From NCBI GenBank assembly GCA_965112735.1, contig OZ218952.1, positions 1,984,001 through 2,048,000 of the forward strand: a DNA stretch of 64,000 nucleotides. The letters are read 5' to 3'. The DNA comes from Phaeosaccion multiseriatum. Taxonomy: Eukaryota > Ochrophyta, other classes. The position numbers were made by a program, and so were the translations under genes. The notes beneath the pieces were generated by a model. It was not told the origin of the DNA and made no database searches. It worked only from the letters and a program-made list of their open reading frames with translations. Within the stretch, counting starts at the first letter, position 1. Each line of letters starts with the position of its first letter. Shown here piece by piece: positions 21,687 to 33,805 of the stretch.

Positions 21687-24663
21687 GGGGCTGATCGTTC
21701 GTTTGACAACAGGAAGCGCTTCAATGCAGCTGCCCTCAGCCCTCCGGCTCACGCACATCAAGGTCAGTAAGTCACTGAGGGCCACACTGTTAGTATGTCA
21801 CTGAGGGCCACACTGTTAGAATGTCACTGAAGATGTGCCACACTCTTTCTCCAACCCATTCATTTCTGCTTCGCGGGCCGCCACTGTTTCCTCGTCCTCC
21901 TCCTCGTCCTCCTCCTCGTCCTCGTCCTCCTCCTCGTCCTCCTCCTCCTCGTCCTCCTCCTCCTCCTCCTCCTCCTCCTCCTCCTCCTCCTCCTCCTCCT
22001 CCTCCTCCTCCTCCTCCTCCTCCTCCTCCTCCTCCTCCTCCTCCTCCTCCTCCTCCTCCTCCTCCTCCTCCTCCTCCTCCTCCTCCTCCTCCTCCCCCTC
22101 CTCCTCCTCCTCCTCCTCCTCCTCCTCCTCCTCCTCCTCCTCCTCCTCCTCCTCCTCCTCCTCCTCCTCCTCCTCCTCCTCCTCCTCCTCCTCCTCCTCC
22201 TGCTTCTCCTCCTCCTGCTCCTGCTCCAGCGCAAGGCAGTCTCTACCCACTCCTCTTTCCCACCCACTCACCAACCCCTTTGTCTCTGCCTACACCCATA
22301 TACCCGCAGGTGCTGCAACCCGATAAGGACGTTTACACGTACCTCTTCTGCAGCGAGTACCCAGGTAAGTGGGTGGGTTGGTGATACAGGAGTGGGTGGG
22401 TAAGTGGGAGGTAGGTGGGCGGATGCGTGGGCGCTTTATTTCGCCCCTCGCTGTGGCTCTCCTTTCGCTCCCCTTCACTCTTTCCGCCTCCAACCTTCCT
22501 ACCTCCCTCCTCCACTGTTGAGGTGCACTCCATCCATCCATCCATCCATCCATCCATCTATCTATCCATCCATCCATCTATCCATCCATCCATCCCCACA
22601 CTCAAACAACGCCATGTTCAGTGCTGATGTGGCTGCTGCTGCTGCTCTCCTGCCCCCCTCCTCTCCCGTCCTCCCCTCGTCCCTTCCTTCGCCTCCCAAC
22701 ACAGGCCGCACCATCATCTTCTGTAACGCCATTTCCTGTGCCCGCCGTGTAACGTCCCTTCTGACGACGCTGCGCCTGCCTGTGACGGCTCTGCACGGCC
22801 AAATGCAGCAGAGGCAGCGACTCAAATCCCTCGATAGATTCAAGGCAGACGCAAAGGTAGGGTAGAGCGACGAGACAGTGGGCAGTTATCCCCTCCCGCG
22901 CGTTCCCCTCTTCTTCACCGAGAGAGGGAAAAGCTTGAGCGCCTCCATTTTCCCCTTTTGGTATTCCAGCCTGATGAACGAGCCTCTCCTCCCCTGCGCA
23001 CACACACGCACGCACACACACCGCACACACGCACGCACACACACACACACACACACCCACGCCCCCCCCCTCTCTCAGGCCATCTTGGTGGCCACCGACG
23101 TCGCTGCGCGAGGGCTCGACATTCCGCAGGTTCGTGTGTGCGTGCGTGCGTGCCCTGCATACAGGGCGGGGAGGAAGGACGGGCAAGGATACGAGTGGAC
23201 ACGCTCCATTCCATTCCACACACGCGGAGAGAGACGTTCCGTGGCTCCCATCCATCTCCTCACCGTACTCGCCCTCTCTCTCCTCTTGCTCCCCACTCCA
23301 CACTCCTCCTCCTCGTCTACCGCCACCTCCTCCTCCTCCTCCTCCTACTACTACTACTACTACTATTACTCCCTGTCCACTGCCATCCCCCCCCCCCCCC
23401 CACACACACACACAGGTTGAGCATGTTGTTCATTATGACATGCCGCGATCTGTGGACGTGTTCATTCACAGAAGCGGCAGGACGGCCCGAGCCAATCACA
23501 GAGGCCTGGCGCTTGCTGTGGTGTCGCCTACCGACGAGAAGTGAGTGAGGGAAGGAGAGGGGGGGGAGGAGGAGGAGGAAGGGAGAGAGGAGAGAATGTG
23601 GCGAGAGAGAGTGTGTGGAAAGGAAGGGAGGGAGAGAGGGAAGGGACGGAGGGAGAGACGGAGAGGGAGGGAAAGATGGAGAGGAAGGGAGAGCTGGAGA
23701 GGGAGGGAGAGATGGAGAGGAAGGGAGGGAGGAAGGGATGGAAAGTGAGGGAGAGGCAGTAGTGTTGTACAGCAGTGGAGAGGGGAGGCAGAGCGCACAC
23801 ACGCACACACTCACTCACACTCGTGTGGAGGCCCCACATGGTCCTGCTGGTGGGTGCGGCACCAACACGTACACGCCTTTGCACGTGTGCCCCACTGACG
23901 TCTTCTCCCCCACCTCCCCCTACTCTTCCTTCCTCCCTCCCTCCCTCCCTCCCTCCCTCCGTTCCTCCCTCCCGCCCTCCCTCTCTTTCAACCCTCCTTT
24001 CCCTTCCTCCCTCCCTCCCTCCCTCCCTCCCTCTCTCACACCTACTGCCCTAACACAGACACTTCGTCCAGGTGTGCAAGACTTTGGGCCGTGCCACCCT
24101 CGACGCCTTCCCTGTGGAGCCCAAGCTCGTGCCGAGGAGCCGCGAGCGCGTGCAGCTTGGGCTCAAGGTGATTCGAGGCTCCGACGCGACGCAGCGCAGC
24201 CACCACAAGGGGAACTTCCTCAAGGCTTCGGCGAGGGACGCGGAGCTGGAGCTCGACGATAACTTGATGCTGGAGCAGGTGCGTTGGTTTGGTTTTGGCT
24301 TGGGCTTGGGTTGAGTTGGTTTGACTGCTTGTCGGTCTTGCAGTTGTTGGGAGTTGCTTGGGCGTTTGAATGAATGAGTGATTGTGGCAACGATGCTGAA
24401 CGATGCTGATGCTGATGCTGATGACGATGCTCTGCTGCCGCTGCTCTCCTTACGTGAACTTTGCGTGCGTGTGCATGCAGGAGGTGGACGTTGAGAAGGA
24501 CAAGAAGCATGTCAAGGCCGCTCTGCTGGCTCGGGCTCGCCTCACTCAGCTGCTCGACAGGCCCCTGCACACGGACAGGAGGAAGCTCGTGCCCGTCGCT
24601 GATGCGCTGAGACACATGCAAGAGGCCAAAGTACGCAGTGCGTGGGACAACAAAGCCAAGTAG
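17896..24663 (+). CDS. DEAD-box RNA helicase, DDX24/Mak5 type
   Basis: ATP-dependent RNA helicase of the Mak5/DDX24 group, which acts in large ribosomal subunit assembly in the nucleolus. Thirteen exons: 17896-17986, 18265-18368, 18500-19489, 19814-19908, 20508-21093, 21240-21483, 21713-21762, 22310-22364, 22705-22856, 23079-23129, 23416-23540, 24059-24278, 24481-24663. All phases close, giving 981 residues. Motifs in order: Q motif [10 protein letters not shown] (about 270), I AQTGSGKT (294), Ia PTRELAL (363), Ib [15 protein letters not shown] (437), III SAT (609), IV IIFCNA (742), [11 protein letters not shown] (793), [10 protein letters not shown] (823). The N-terminus [15 protein letters not shown] with a basic/acidic linker is typical of the group. 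Odd: a poly-Gly insert between motifs I and Ia and an acidic/Gly/Gln insert of about 150 residues between II and III. Several introns are mostly tandem repeat. Confidence 0.93.
19523..19768. repeat. 12-bp minisatellite in helicase intron 3
   Basis: About twenty copies of GTTGTGTGRTTG beginning about 30 nt after the donor. Confidence 0.95.
19909..20185. repeat. Donor-proximal tandem repeat in helicase intron 4
   Basis: Six to seven imperfect copies of GTGGGTGTCAGGACAGAGGG, the first starting at the splice donor. The same motif occurs in a myosin intron at 62646. Confidence 0.9.
21638..21687. repeat. (TTG)n in helicase intron 6
   Basis: Uninterrupted TTG triplets just before the exon-7 acceptor, preceded by TCC triplets. 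Confidence 0.95.
21763..21835. repeat. Tandem repeat at donor of helicase intron 7
   Basis: Two and a half copies of a 28-bp unit (GTCACTGAGGGCCACACTGT plus 8 nt), the first within a few nt of the donor. Confidence 0.85.
21890..22200. repeat. (TCC)n in helicase intron 7
   Basis: About 300 bp of TCC triplets with a few TCG units; the apparent long frames here are artefacts. Confidence 0.97.
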
Positions 24664-25822
24664 ATTGGGGAAGGACGGGGGGGGCAGAGCACAAGGGGAC
24701 GAAGAGAGAAAGGAGGAGGAGGAGGAGGACGAGGAGGAGGAGAGAGGGTGTGGTCCCAACAGCAGTGCAGCAGCAGATACAGCGGTGGCAACAACCTGCC
24801 GAGTCATCAGTCGGGAGTGGAGGGGAGAGGGACTGAGTGGGACTAAGGGAGTGGAGGGGGAGAGGGAGGGAGGGAGTGGGGGCGGGGGCGAACGCTGCCC
24901 CCGTACGGCTCTCTCTGTCCTTGCCCTCACGCCGTGACGGGTGCAACACTCAACTCACTGGCAGGGGAGGGTTTGATGAGGAGGAGACTGACGGCATGCA
25001 CGTACGGCCAGAAGGCCACCAGGAGGGGGCTGAAGAGAGGGAGGGGCATGCAATGTGGTTGGCGTTGGGTTGGGTTGGGATGAGTTGGAGAATGCTTTTT
25101 TGTTTCCTTCCGTGGGGGAGGTAGGGGGGGCAACTCGAGCGACATCTCAAGGGGACAAGCGCAAACGATACAATATACTGAACATTGCTCATTAATTCTC
25201 GCTATTGGGTTAGGTGCGCGCCTTAGCGTAAGGGAGTATGTTGTGTGTGTGTCTGATGCTCTCCTTCGCCACGTGCCTCAATCGACAGCCCTTCAGGAGA
25301 CCGACAGAGAACTGACCTTCCGTGGGGGTCGAAAAGCAGCTGATACATCACCTTACACACTCTTCACACTTCTGCCCGCCAAGCCCGCTTGCGTTGCTAC
25401 ATGATACTCTTCTGTCCGCGAGTAAGGATTGCGGCCCTTCCCCCCGGAGCTATGGTGTACTGTGGTGTAGCCTCTAAACGCCCTGCGGCTCCCGACGTGG
25501 GCGTGCCGTGAGGGCTGGAATCAGTGGCTGATGGGCCCACCGAAGGAAGCGGACCCCGCATCGCCCCTTCCTTGTGCTTTTGGTAACGTCTCTGCTTCTT
25601 GTTCTTCTTCTTTTTTGTGTGTCGGTGAGCTTTGCGTTGGTGTTGTTGCGCGCATCAGGTCCAGGGCAGTTTGCGATGCGAAGGACTCCCCTTGGGGGGG
25701 AGGAGGTGCTGCATTTCTCGAACCCTTTTTTTAGGGATCAGTTTCAGATTTTCGGTTGTTTTTCTGTTTTTCTGGGTGACCTTTTGAGAACTTATTTCGC
25801 TTCTCACAAGGTCAAATCGCAC
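24664..25822. other. Spacer with no gene seen
   Basis: GA-rich sequence after the helicase stop, then about 700 bp of mixed sequence and a T-rich leader before the next ATG. I see no exon with coding character. An in-frame ATG at 25676 could extend the next gene by 49 codons. Confidence 0.5.
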
Positions 25823-27905
25823 ATGTCTGGAGCAGTTGTTGATGCTGATGGCGCTGCACCCGTGGAAGAAGGAGGGAAAGAGGTCGGACTCCTCTCTCTC
25901 GCAGGAAGGGAGGCTTCCGTGTCAAGAGCAGCGCAGTTCATGGCCAATGACCTGCTCCTGGCTATTCAATTCCAAAGGGAGGAGCTTAAGAGTTTTACAG
26001 ACGCGACGAGGACGAGTGCCGAAGAGGAGGAGGAGGAGGAGGAGGAGGAGGAGGAGGAGGCGCAAGCCCGCGTTTTCGCCGCTGCTGAAGCTTTGAAAGA
26101 GGAGCTTGATGCTCTTTATGGAGTTGCCTGCGATCAGCGCTACGCCGCAAACTTCTTCAGGGATGGGAGCCTTGCTGTACTGATGCAGGGGGGGCTCCTA
26201 AGGTGCGCGCAAATGATGAGGAAGAACGAATGCCCACGCTGTCCCTTCGCTCTTTGTACACTGTGGCAGGTAACTCATGCATGTGCAGTTTCTGGTGCAT
26301 TTTTTCTTGTTGGCCATTGCCACTCTTAGCCCCTTCGCTCTCGCTCGCGTCCTCTTTCTCCCCTCAGCTCTGTTTTTCCTCCCTTGGTCGTCGAACGCTT
26401 GCTTCTCACAGGCAACAGTCCGCAGAGGCTGCTGATCACATGCTCGCAAGGAGGCTTGCGGGCGAGGAGGAAGCGCCGCAAACGCATCAGCGCCAGGATG
26501 ACGAGCAGCTGCTGCTGCTACCTCCACATGTCGCCGCCACAATCCTTGGCGACGACACGAACGAAGAAGGAGTGCACGGTGGCGACCTGCGGGCCTTGGC
26601 CTTCGACGGTGGACATATGGGAAGAATGCTCTATGGCTGCAGCACCCTCGCAGCAGTGGAGGAGGAGGAGGAGGAGGAGGAGGAGGAGGAGAAGGAGGAC
26701 TCTGACGAAGGCGTGGAGGAAAGCAAAGGTGGAGAAGACCAGAATGCTTCAGCAGAAGGAGGACAGGCATTGCAACTTCCCTGCATCGGCACATGCAACG
26801 TCTGCTTCAAAGAAGGTCGGCCCGGTTTTGAGCTTGCGTGTGATCACAATCTGTGCCGTGAGTGCATGACTAAGCTCCTTGAGACAGCCTCTACGGACGT
26901 CTCTCTGCTGCCCGTGCGGTGCTGCCGTCTTCCTATGGACACTTCCTGCGTCTCGCACCTGCTCCACGGCGACGTCCTCGCGCGCTTTCTGCGTCTTTCG
27001 GCAGAGGCCGAGGCCACTCGAAAGATGTGGTGCCCTGACCCAAGGTGGGTAGTAGAGATGTTGATGGATGGGTAGATTGCTTCTTCTTGTGTTACAAAGC
27101 CTCCTGCTGTAGTCTTTCTCTCTGACCTCCGCTTACTACGGCTTGCGCGCCCCTCCTCGCTTCCCTGTCGTGCCTTCTTGTTGGCCATTGATGCTCATAT
27201 AGGTGTGGGGAGTTCATCAACCTGGACATGTTTGATGCCTTCGATATGACCAACAACGACAACAGCAACGACCCCTTCACGCTGTGCCCGTCATGCGCAA
27301 GACAACTCTGCACAGCTTGCAAGGGGGATGGGCATGAAGGCACATCCTGCGAGGAAGCGGCAGCGGTGGCGGCGGCGGGAGCAGCAGCTGGTGATGCAGG
27401 AGCAGCAGCAAGGGACGACGCCCTCGTCGTCACCCTTGCTACTCAGAAGGGATGGAGGGCGTGTGCCAACTGTCACTCTATGGTGGAGCTGGGGCACGGC
27501 TGCAACCACATGACCTGCCTGTGTCGCCACGAGTTCTGCTACGAGTGCGGCGAGACGTGGAAAAGCTGTGCCTGCCCCACTTGGAACGAGGGCCGCCTCC
27601 TCCAACAGGCGGAGAGGGAACAACAAGAAGAGGCCGTCATGGCACAGCAGCGGAGGAGGCACCAACAACAGGCGCCACCACCACGACAAGCACCGGAGCA
27701 ACGTGCTGCTGCAGTCCAACGCCGTGTGGCGGAGCTACGGCTGCACGATGAGTGTGGACACGCCGTCTGGGCAAAGCGCAATTTTCCGGTGGTGGCAAAT
27801 TGTCAGAATTGCGGGTACCGTCTGTGGCATTATTGCTACGTCTGCCGAAGTGGGTGTGGCTGGGCTGTATGTTCAACGTGCCGCTTCTACAGGCTCCGAG
27901 CATAA
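25823..27905 (+). CDS. RBR-type E3 ubiquitin ligase (RING1-IBR-RING2)
   Basis: Transfers ubiquitin from an E2 through its own cysteine to a substrate. Exons 25823-26202, 26412-27044 and 27203-27905 give 571 residues with closed phases. RING1 begins CNVC near residue 256 (then CDHNLCREC). The IBR has CPDPRCGEF...CPSC..QLC..C....HEGTSC. RING2 begins CANCHSM near 425 and keeps the catalytic cysteine in GHGCNHMTC (about 438). After a Gln/Arg-rich helix, the last 55 residues (CGHAVWAKRN...CQNCGY...CYVCRSGC...CSTC) form the extra C-terminal zinc domain known from some fungal and plant RBR proteins. The N-terminal 250 residues are acidic with Glu runs. Exon 1 uses donor GTGCGC; reading through is excluded by frame. 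Substrate unknown. Confidence 0.9.
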
Positions 27906-28757
27906 GGAAGCAAGCAAGCCGAGCGACTCTTAACACGAGCCGGTGCGATGACCCGATCGAGGAAGGGAGGGAGGCGAGAGGCGCTCGCTCGGCCGCTCGC
28001 TCAGCGGAGGAAGGGATGGCAGTGGAAGGGGTGTGCTTCGCGCGTCGACACCGGAAACAGAGTCAGTCAGTCGTATAGTCAGTCAGTCAGTCAGTCAGTC
28101 AGTCAGTCAGGTGAAGCAAGAAAGGCAGCGCTGGCTGCGTGCGAGGGCATGTCGTCCTAAGGGGTGGATGGTCAGACACACTCGGTCGTAGCTCGACGAG
28201 AGGAAGAGAGGGAGGAGGAGGTCGGCAGCGAGGAGGAGGGTCGCGGGGGGGCGATCCAAGACTTGAAAGGAGGTGGCGAGCGGCAGGGAGAGTGAGGTAG
28301 CTGGAGGAGAGGAGCAGGGTCCGCTCAGTTTTCAGTTCTCAGTTTCCAGGTTATGGGATCGATGTCGAAGCTTCTGCGCCTACGTCCAAGGAGCAGGGGT
28401 CCACTCGGGTGGGAAGGTCGAGAAGTATTGTAAGCTTTAGAGGAAAGGGGTTTATTTCTTTGTATTTCACTATCCATATATATATACTGCGTAGTATAAT
28501 CTTAATTACATGCCGAATACGTATGTATGTACACAATCGCTCACTTGCTTCGCCCGACACAGTATCTAGGCTCAGTACGCACCCACCCACTTCCGGTGAC
28601 TCTCTTTGTAAAGCCCGCCAATCCCTTCTACACTTCGACCTCTCCCTTCCTCCTTTCATGCTTTCCGCACTGCCACCGCCAATGCCACAAGCACTTGCTG
28701 CTTTCTCCGTCCAGTCCTGCACGAAGATACTGAAACTCAAACTCAACCTGAAACAGT
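27906..28757. other. Spacer between convergent genes
   Basis: 3' regions of the RBR and ATG14-like genes. Contains (CAGT)n at 28074-28110 and a short AT-rich stretch near 28480. No gene seen. Confidence 0.6.
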
Positions 28758-30284
28758 TCAGTCCTCCTCCTGCAAGCCTTCAGAGGCGTGTCGGAAGAGC
28801 TGCCACAGGTTGAGCAGGAGGGCCTCCGCAGGCCACAGCTTGTCCACTGCCACGCCGCCCTACAACAGGTACAAGGGCACAAACAACACGTACAGCAGGC
28901 CCAATGCCGCCAGTACAGCAGTTGGTAATACAGCAGCAGGAGCAATACACGGTCAATGTCGCATGCCAGTACAGAGTTGGTGGTACAAATCCATGGTCAA
29001 TGTCGCAGCAGTTGCGTGGCGTGGGGGTGTATCTAGATGTGCTTGGGTTGGCCTACACACACACACACACACCTGAACGCAGAGATGCACCACGTCCCTC
29101 CTCAGCAGATCCAGGCCTGTGTCAAAGGCGTCGGGGGTGTTGTTCACCTTTTGCAATTGGCCTGTCGGAGGCGGAGGGGGAGGGAGGGGAGGAGGGGGGG
29201 GGAGGGGGGAGGAGAGGAGAGGAGGGGAGAGGGGAGAGGAGAGAGGAGAGGAGGGGAGAGGAGAGAGGGGGGGGGGGGGGGGGAGAGGAAGGGAGAGGAG
29301 AGAGGGGGGGGGGGGGAGGAAGGGAGAGGAGAGAAGGAGAGGAGCAACGGGAAAGGCGTGTCAAATAGGTATCAGGGGGAAGTTGAAACTTCACGAGATA
29401 GAGAGAGAGAGAGAGAAGCCCGAAGCATGTCGATCGGCGAGGTGAGTGACAGCGAACGCAGTACAGGCGGCCTGGGGCAAGCAACAAGAGAGAGAGAGAG
29501 CGATGTACAAGGCCGTCATAGGGCCTAAGCCTGCCTCTGCCTGCACCTCCTTTCCTCTTGTCTGCCGCTCCTCCTTTCCTCTTGTCTGCCGCTCCTCGGA
29601 CCTTCGTTGCGCACTCGGACTTGTAGCACCAACGTGCCTGCCCCCCCCCCACCGCCCCCCTCCCTCTCAAAGCTGCATGTTGGTCATCCAATTGTGAACC
29701 TTCTCCTCTCTTCCTACCTGTGACTCCCGCCTCTGTGACCTTGGACAGCGGTGCCAGGGGATACACGCCGGCCGCTCCCCTCTCGTCATCGCTACTCCAC
29801 GCACACACACACGCACACACACACGCACACACACAGTGCTCGATGAGGTTAGAGGTTAGCAGCAGCAGCAGTAGCAGCAGCAGTTGGTGATACAGCAGCA
29901 CATGACTAACAGATCAAACACCTGCCTCTCGCAAAGGGGCTTGGCGACGCGCAAGAGGGGAGTGCAAAGAAGACACACACACATGAGAAGGAAGGAGCTT
30001 GTCTCTCCACTGTCAACTGTCCATTGGTCATGCTCCTAGAGAGAGAGAGAGAGACAACTCCGCCCTCCATCCATCCTGCCTTTCTTTGTAAGCTGTACAA
30101 GCCCACCCACACCACGCACCCGACCACCCGACCACCCAACCACCCAACCACCCACCCAACCACACCACGCACCCGACCGCCCAACCACCCAACCACCCAA
30201 CCAACCAACCAACAAACCAACCAACCAACCAACCAATCAATCAACCAACCAACCAACCCACCAACCAACCACCCAACCACCCAA

Positions 30285-30317
<33 letters not shown>

Positions 30318-33300
30318 CCCCACCACCCAACCACCCACGACATAATCTTACGGCACCCAAACACACTCACTTGACGGCGATTGTCGCATACGTGTAGGCG
30401 GCGCTGGGGGAGATCGGATGCGGAAGGGCCACCTGACGGAGGGGCAACAGTTGGTAACACAGCAGCATCAGAGTAGCCATCGCACCCAAAGGAGGTAGCT
30501 GTGAGCGGCGAGAAAAACAGCGGTCGGAGCAGCAGCAAGCTATGCCTGGGGACGAACCCATCTTCCCCGTCGCTCCCCTCTCTCCCCTCCTCTCCCTTCT
30601 CCTCTGTCCCTACCCGTCCTTCCATCCCTCCCTTTCTCCCTCCCTCCCTCCCTCCCTCCCCTCCTTCCCTCCTATACCACGCCCACTCACACAGCCCCAC
30701 CTGCCTCACCTGCAAGTAAAGCGCCACTTGCTTGATAAGCTTGGCCACGAGCACGAGAGCGGCCATCAGCACATCCACAGGCACCATCGCATAGTCACCG
30801 TTGTTGGGCATCGGGAGGCCCATTATGGTGCTGATGCCAGTCACAGTCACAGAGGCTGAAGAAGAAGAAGGAGAAGAAGAGAAAGATGGTGATGACGAGG
30901 AGGAGGAGGAGGAGGAGGATTTGGAGCTTTCCTTGGTGCTGCTTTTTCTGCTGCTTGTTGTGGTGGCACCCCCCTTGGAAGCTTTCTGCTGCTGTGGGGC
31001 TGCGGGGAGCGACACTTCAATGGGGATGAGCACGAAGAGCTGCACGATCTTCCGCCAGCGGAGCTTGGACAGCACCTGAGGAATTGGAGAGGGAAGAAAG
31101 GGAGGGGAAGGAGGGAGGGAGGGAAGGGAAGGAAGGAAAGAGGTAAGGAAGAAAGGGGGGGGGGAGGAAGGAAGGAAGGAAGGAGAGAAGGAACGAAAGA
31201 AAGAAAGAAAGAATGAATGAATGAATGAAGGAAAGAAAGAAACAAACAAAGAAAAGAAACAAAAAAAGAAAGAAAGAACGAAAGAACAAACGAAAGAAAG
31301 TATGGGGAGTGAGCGCAGTGCATACACGGGGGGGGGGGGGGGGGGGCAGTCCATCAGAGGTGGAGGAAGTCACTCTCAGTTGGGCGATCCATGTCCCACC
31401 CCCGCCCTGATGTAAACCCCCCCTCCTCCCTCACTCCCCCACCCCCCGTTCCCTTTCCACCTCCTTCCCTCCCTCCCCTCCCCTCCCCTCCCCTCCCCTC
31501 CCCTCCCCTCCCCTCCCCTCCCCTCCCCTCCCCTCTCCTCTCCTCCCCTCCCCTCCCCTCCCCTCCCCTCCCCTCCCCGCCTTGCCCCCATCTCACCCGT
31601 GCGCTCTCCGCTAGATGCCAAGTGAGCCCACCGTCCAGCGTCTCCTGTAACGCCTGCACCTGTCCCAGCCTTGTCTGCACGGCCTTGCATGCCTCCTGCA
31701 CGCACTCCTCGCGGCGACTCAGCTCAAAGGCGCCGGACATTACCGAGATACGCTTCTCGCTAAGTAAGTTCCACAGGAAAGAGTGCACGAGTTGGTGATG
31801 CAGGACGAGCACAGCAAGAGCACAGCAAGAGCAAGAATATGAGATGCTAGGGACAGACGGACGTAAATGAGCATACGTTAGCATCTGTAGTGAAGACGTA
31901 AGCATAGACCTATTGGAGTACAGCTTGTCAGGACGGAGGAGCGGAGGAGGGTACAAGCAGGGAAAAGCCCAAACCCCTGCCACGGCCACGGGGAGAGTGA
32001 GTTGGGCATATCTCAGGCGTTACACATCCACCACCGTCCATCCACCCACGCACCCACCCACGCACCCACCCACACATCCACATCCCCACCCACACACACA
32101 CACACACCCACTCACCCACCCACGCACCCACCCACACATCCACATCCCCACCCACACACACACACACCCACCCACTCACCCACCCACGCACCCACCCACA
32201 CATCCACATCCCCACCCACACACACACACCCACCCACCCACCCACGCAAACGCACGCCCTCGGCTGCTGACCTGATGCGCTGGCTAAGGTCGAGGATGGT
32301 GTCTCCGAGGGCGGAGTTGCGCACCGAGAGAGCGCGCAGGCCAGCGGCCAACTGGAGCTGAGGTGTGAGGTTGGGGGCCGAGGGGATGGCAGTGGATGGG
32401 GGGGGGGGGTGGGGTGGTAGGACAACGAGCAATAGCGAAGCGAGGCCCCGATGCAGCCGTAAGGTAAGAGGGGTGGCGTGGAGTCAGTGATGGAAAAAAG
32501 CATCAGCAGCACAGCAAAGAGGCAGTGCGCGCACACACACACGAGGCCTCACAGTCAGTCAAAAGAAGCAGCGATGATTACAAACACACAACACACGTTT
32601 GTTTGCCTTCTCTGTGGTGTGCTTATTACAAACACACAACACACGTTTGTTTGTTGCCTTCTCTGTGGTGTGCTGAAGGCTTGTTTGTCGAGCTCAGAAA
32701 ATGGATGACACTTTTGCTTCGTCCCCAGAGGCGGAGAGAATGCTATCCAGCCTTTCCCTGCCGACGGATCAATACAAAAGGTTTTCGATCACTGCTCGTA
32801 AGCTTAAGTCCCCTCATCCCCAGCCCCTCCCCAGCCCCTCCCCCGGCCTCACAATCGCAGACAGTTCGCGCCTATAGCAGTGCGGTATCGCATGGGAGTG
32901 CCTGCGTGATTGCTTGCGTACACGTGCCAATCTGAAGGCCATCGAGGGAGGGAGAGAAGGGTCCTCCCCAGCAGCAGCAGCAGCACACGCCACACACCCA
33001 CATAAACGGGCTCAATGAATGGAATCACTTACCTCCTTCTCGTGCGCCGTCAGCGCGGCTTTGCTCTTGCGCCTCGCCTCCTCCAGCTCCGCTGCGCAGC
33101 GGTGCCAAGACATGCGAGCCACGCCTGAAGAGAGGAGCACACAGCCAAACAATCAACCAGCCCCAGCGCATAGATGGAGTGGAGTGCACGGAGGGACGGG
33201 CAAGGCAAGGCAAGTGGTCACACACACAATCAGTATGAATCCGACTGTCCCCTGTTCCACTTGTTCCACAAGTACACATACACGATGCTGCACGGTCCGC

Positions 33301-33692
33301 CTCGTACCATCAGCAGCCGTCAAGCAGCCGTCGGGCGCATCGCTGACACTCTCTCTGGGGACGGAAATGCATCGCCCGGTGCAAGGAAATCACTCTTACT
33401 CACCCGCATGCTGGAACACACACCCAGGGCACACGGCCTCGCCCACCCTCGTGCGGCACGACAAGCAGGTCCAGGAGCCACTCGAGCGCCTATTGGCCTT
33501 GCTATGGCTCCTGAGTTGGCCCCCCTTGAGAATCTGCTGCTGGGCGGGGGGCGGGGACCGAGGGGGGGTCGTGGGCATGGCTACAATAGGGCCTCTGATG
33601 GACGCAGGCCGCTCCTCATCATGGCGGGACCCGTCCTTGAGCTCACATGCAGAGAGAAGAGAGACGATAGGAGGTTGGAGGGAAGGACCCAC
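28758..33692 (-). CDS. ATG14/UVRAG-family subunit of class III PI3-kinase complex
   Basis: Likely regulatory subunit of the Vps34-Beclin complex in autophagy or endosomal sorting. Exons on the minus strand: 33692-33404, 33124-33033, 32357-32272, 31759-31597, 31075-30710, 30432-30371, 29794-29718, then 29147-29073 and 28859-28758. One exon between 29718 and 29147 is needed for phase and is not defined. The N-terminus [18 protein letters not shown] is a CxxC...CxxC pair like that of ATG14. A coiled-coil region follows ([33 protein letters not shown]). The conserved C-terminal domain has [30 protein letters not shown]...[16 protein letters not shown] and VALPHPIS, ending with [19 protein letters not shown] Ser-rich insert interrupts the domain. 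ATG14 fits better than UVRAG because of the N-terminal cysteines; I am sure of the family, less of the subtype. Confidence 0.8.
29530..29592. repeat. 25-bp tandem duplication in ATG14-like gene
   Basis: TCCTTTCCTCTTGTCTGCCG followed by CTCC is present twice, in the interval where one exon is undefined. Confidence 0.8.
30101..30345. repeat. (CCAACCACCC) minisatellite in an intron
   Basis: Imperfect CCAACCAACCACCCAACC units. On the sense strand of the ATG14-like gene this is a GGTTGGTTGGGT repeat that begins close to the donor at 30370. Confidence 0.95.
31451..31577. repeat. (CCCCT)n repeat in an intron
   Basis: Perfect CCCCT units. On the sense strand it is a GGGGA repeat starting about 15 nt after the donor at 31596. 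Confidence 0.95.
32029..32251. repeat. Minisatellite in an intron, about 66-bp unit
   Basis: Three copies of a unit made of CACCCACGCACCCACCCACA, CATCCACATCCCC and a CA run, beginning about 20 nt from the donor at 32271 on the sense strand. Confidence 0.9.
32576..32674. repeat. About 50-bp tandem duplication in an intron
   Basis: ATTACAAACACACAACACAC through CTCTGTGGTGTGCT occurs twice in succession inside the ATG14-like gene. Confidence 0.9.
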
Positions 33693-33805
33693 GAAGTGTC
33701 AGCGCGGAAACCTTTCTCATTTTTCCCTCTCTCTTTTCCCTCCCTGTTGATTATCCTCTCTTTCTCTCTCTCCTCTCTCTCCTCTCTTTGTCTTGCTGCA
33801 GCGCA

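Noticed and set aside
21816-22384. Poly-Glu, poly-Ser, poly-Pro and poly-Arg frames
   Set aside because: (TCC)n within helicase intron 7; flanking exons define it as an intron.
28074-28110. CRISPR-like array
   Set aside because: Sim­ple CAGT repeats without spacers; no array with unique spacers occurs anywhere in the window.
29122-29901. 259-codon minus-strand frame as one exon of the ATG14-like gene
   Set aside because: Most of it is low complexity; only the parts with GT-AG borders that keep phase were used, and one connecting exon remains undefined.
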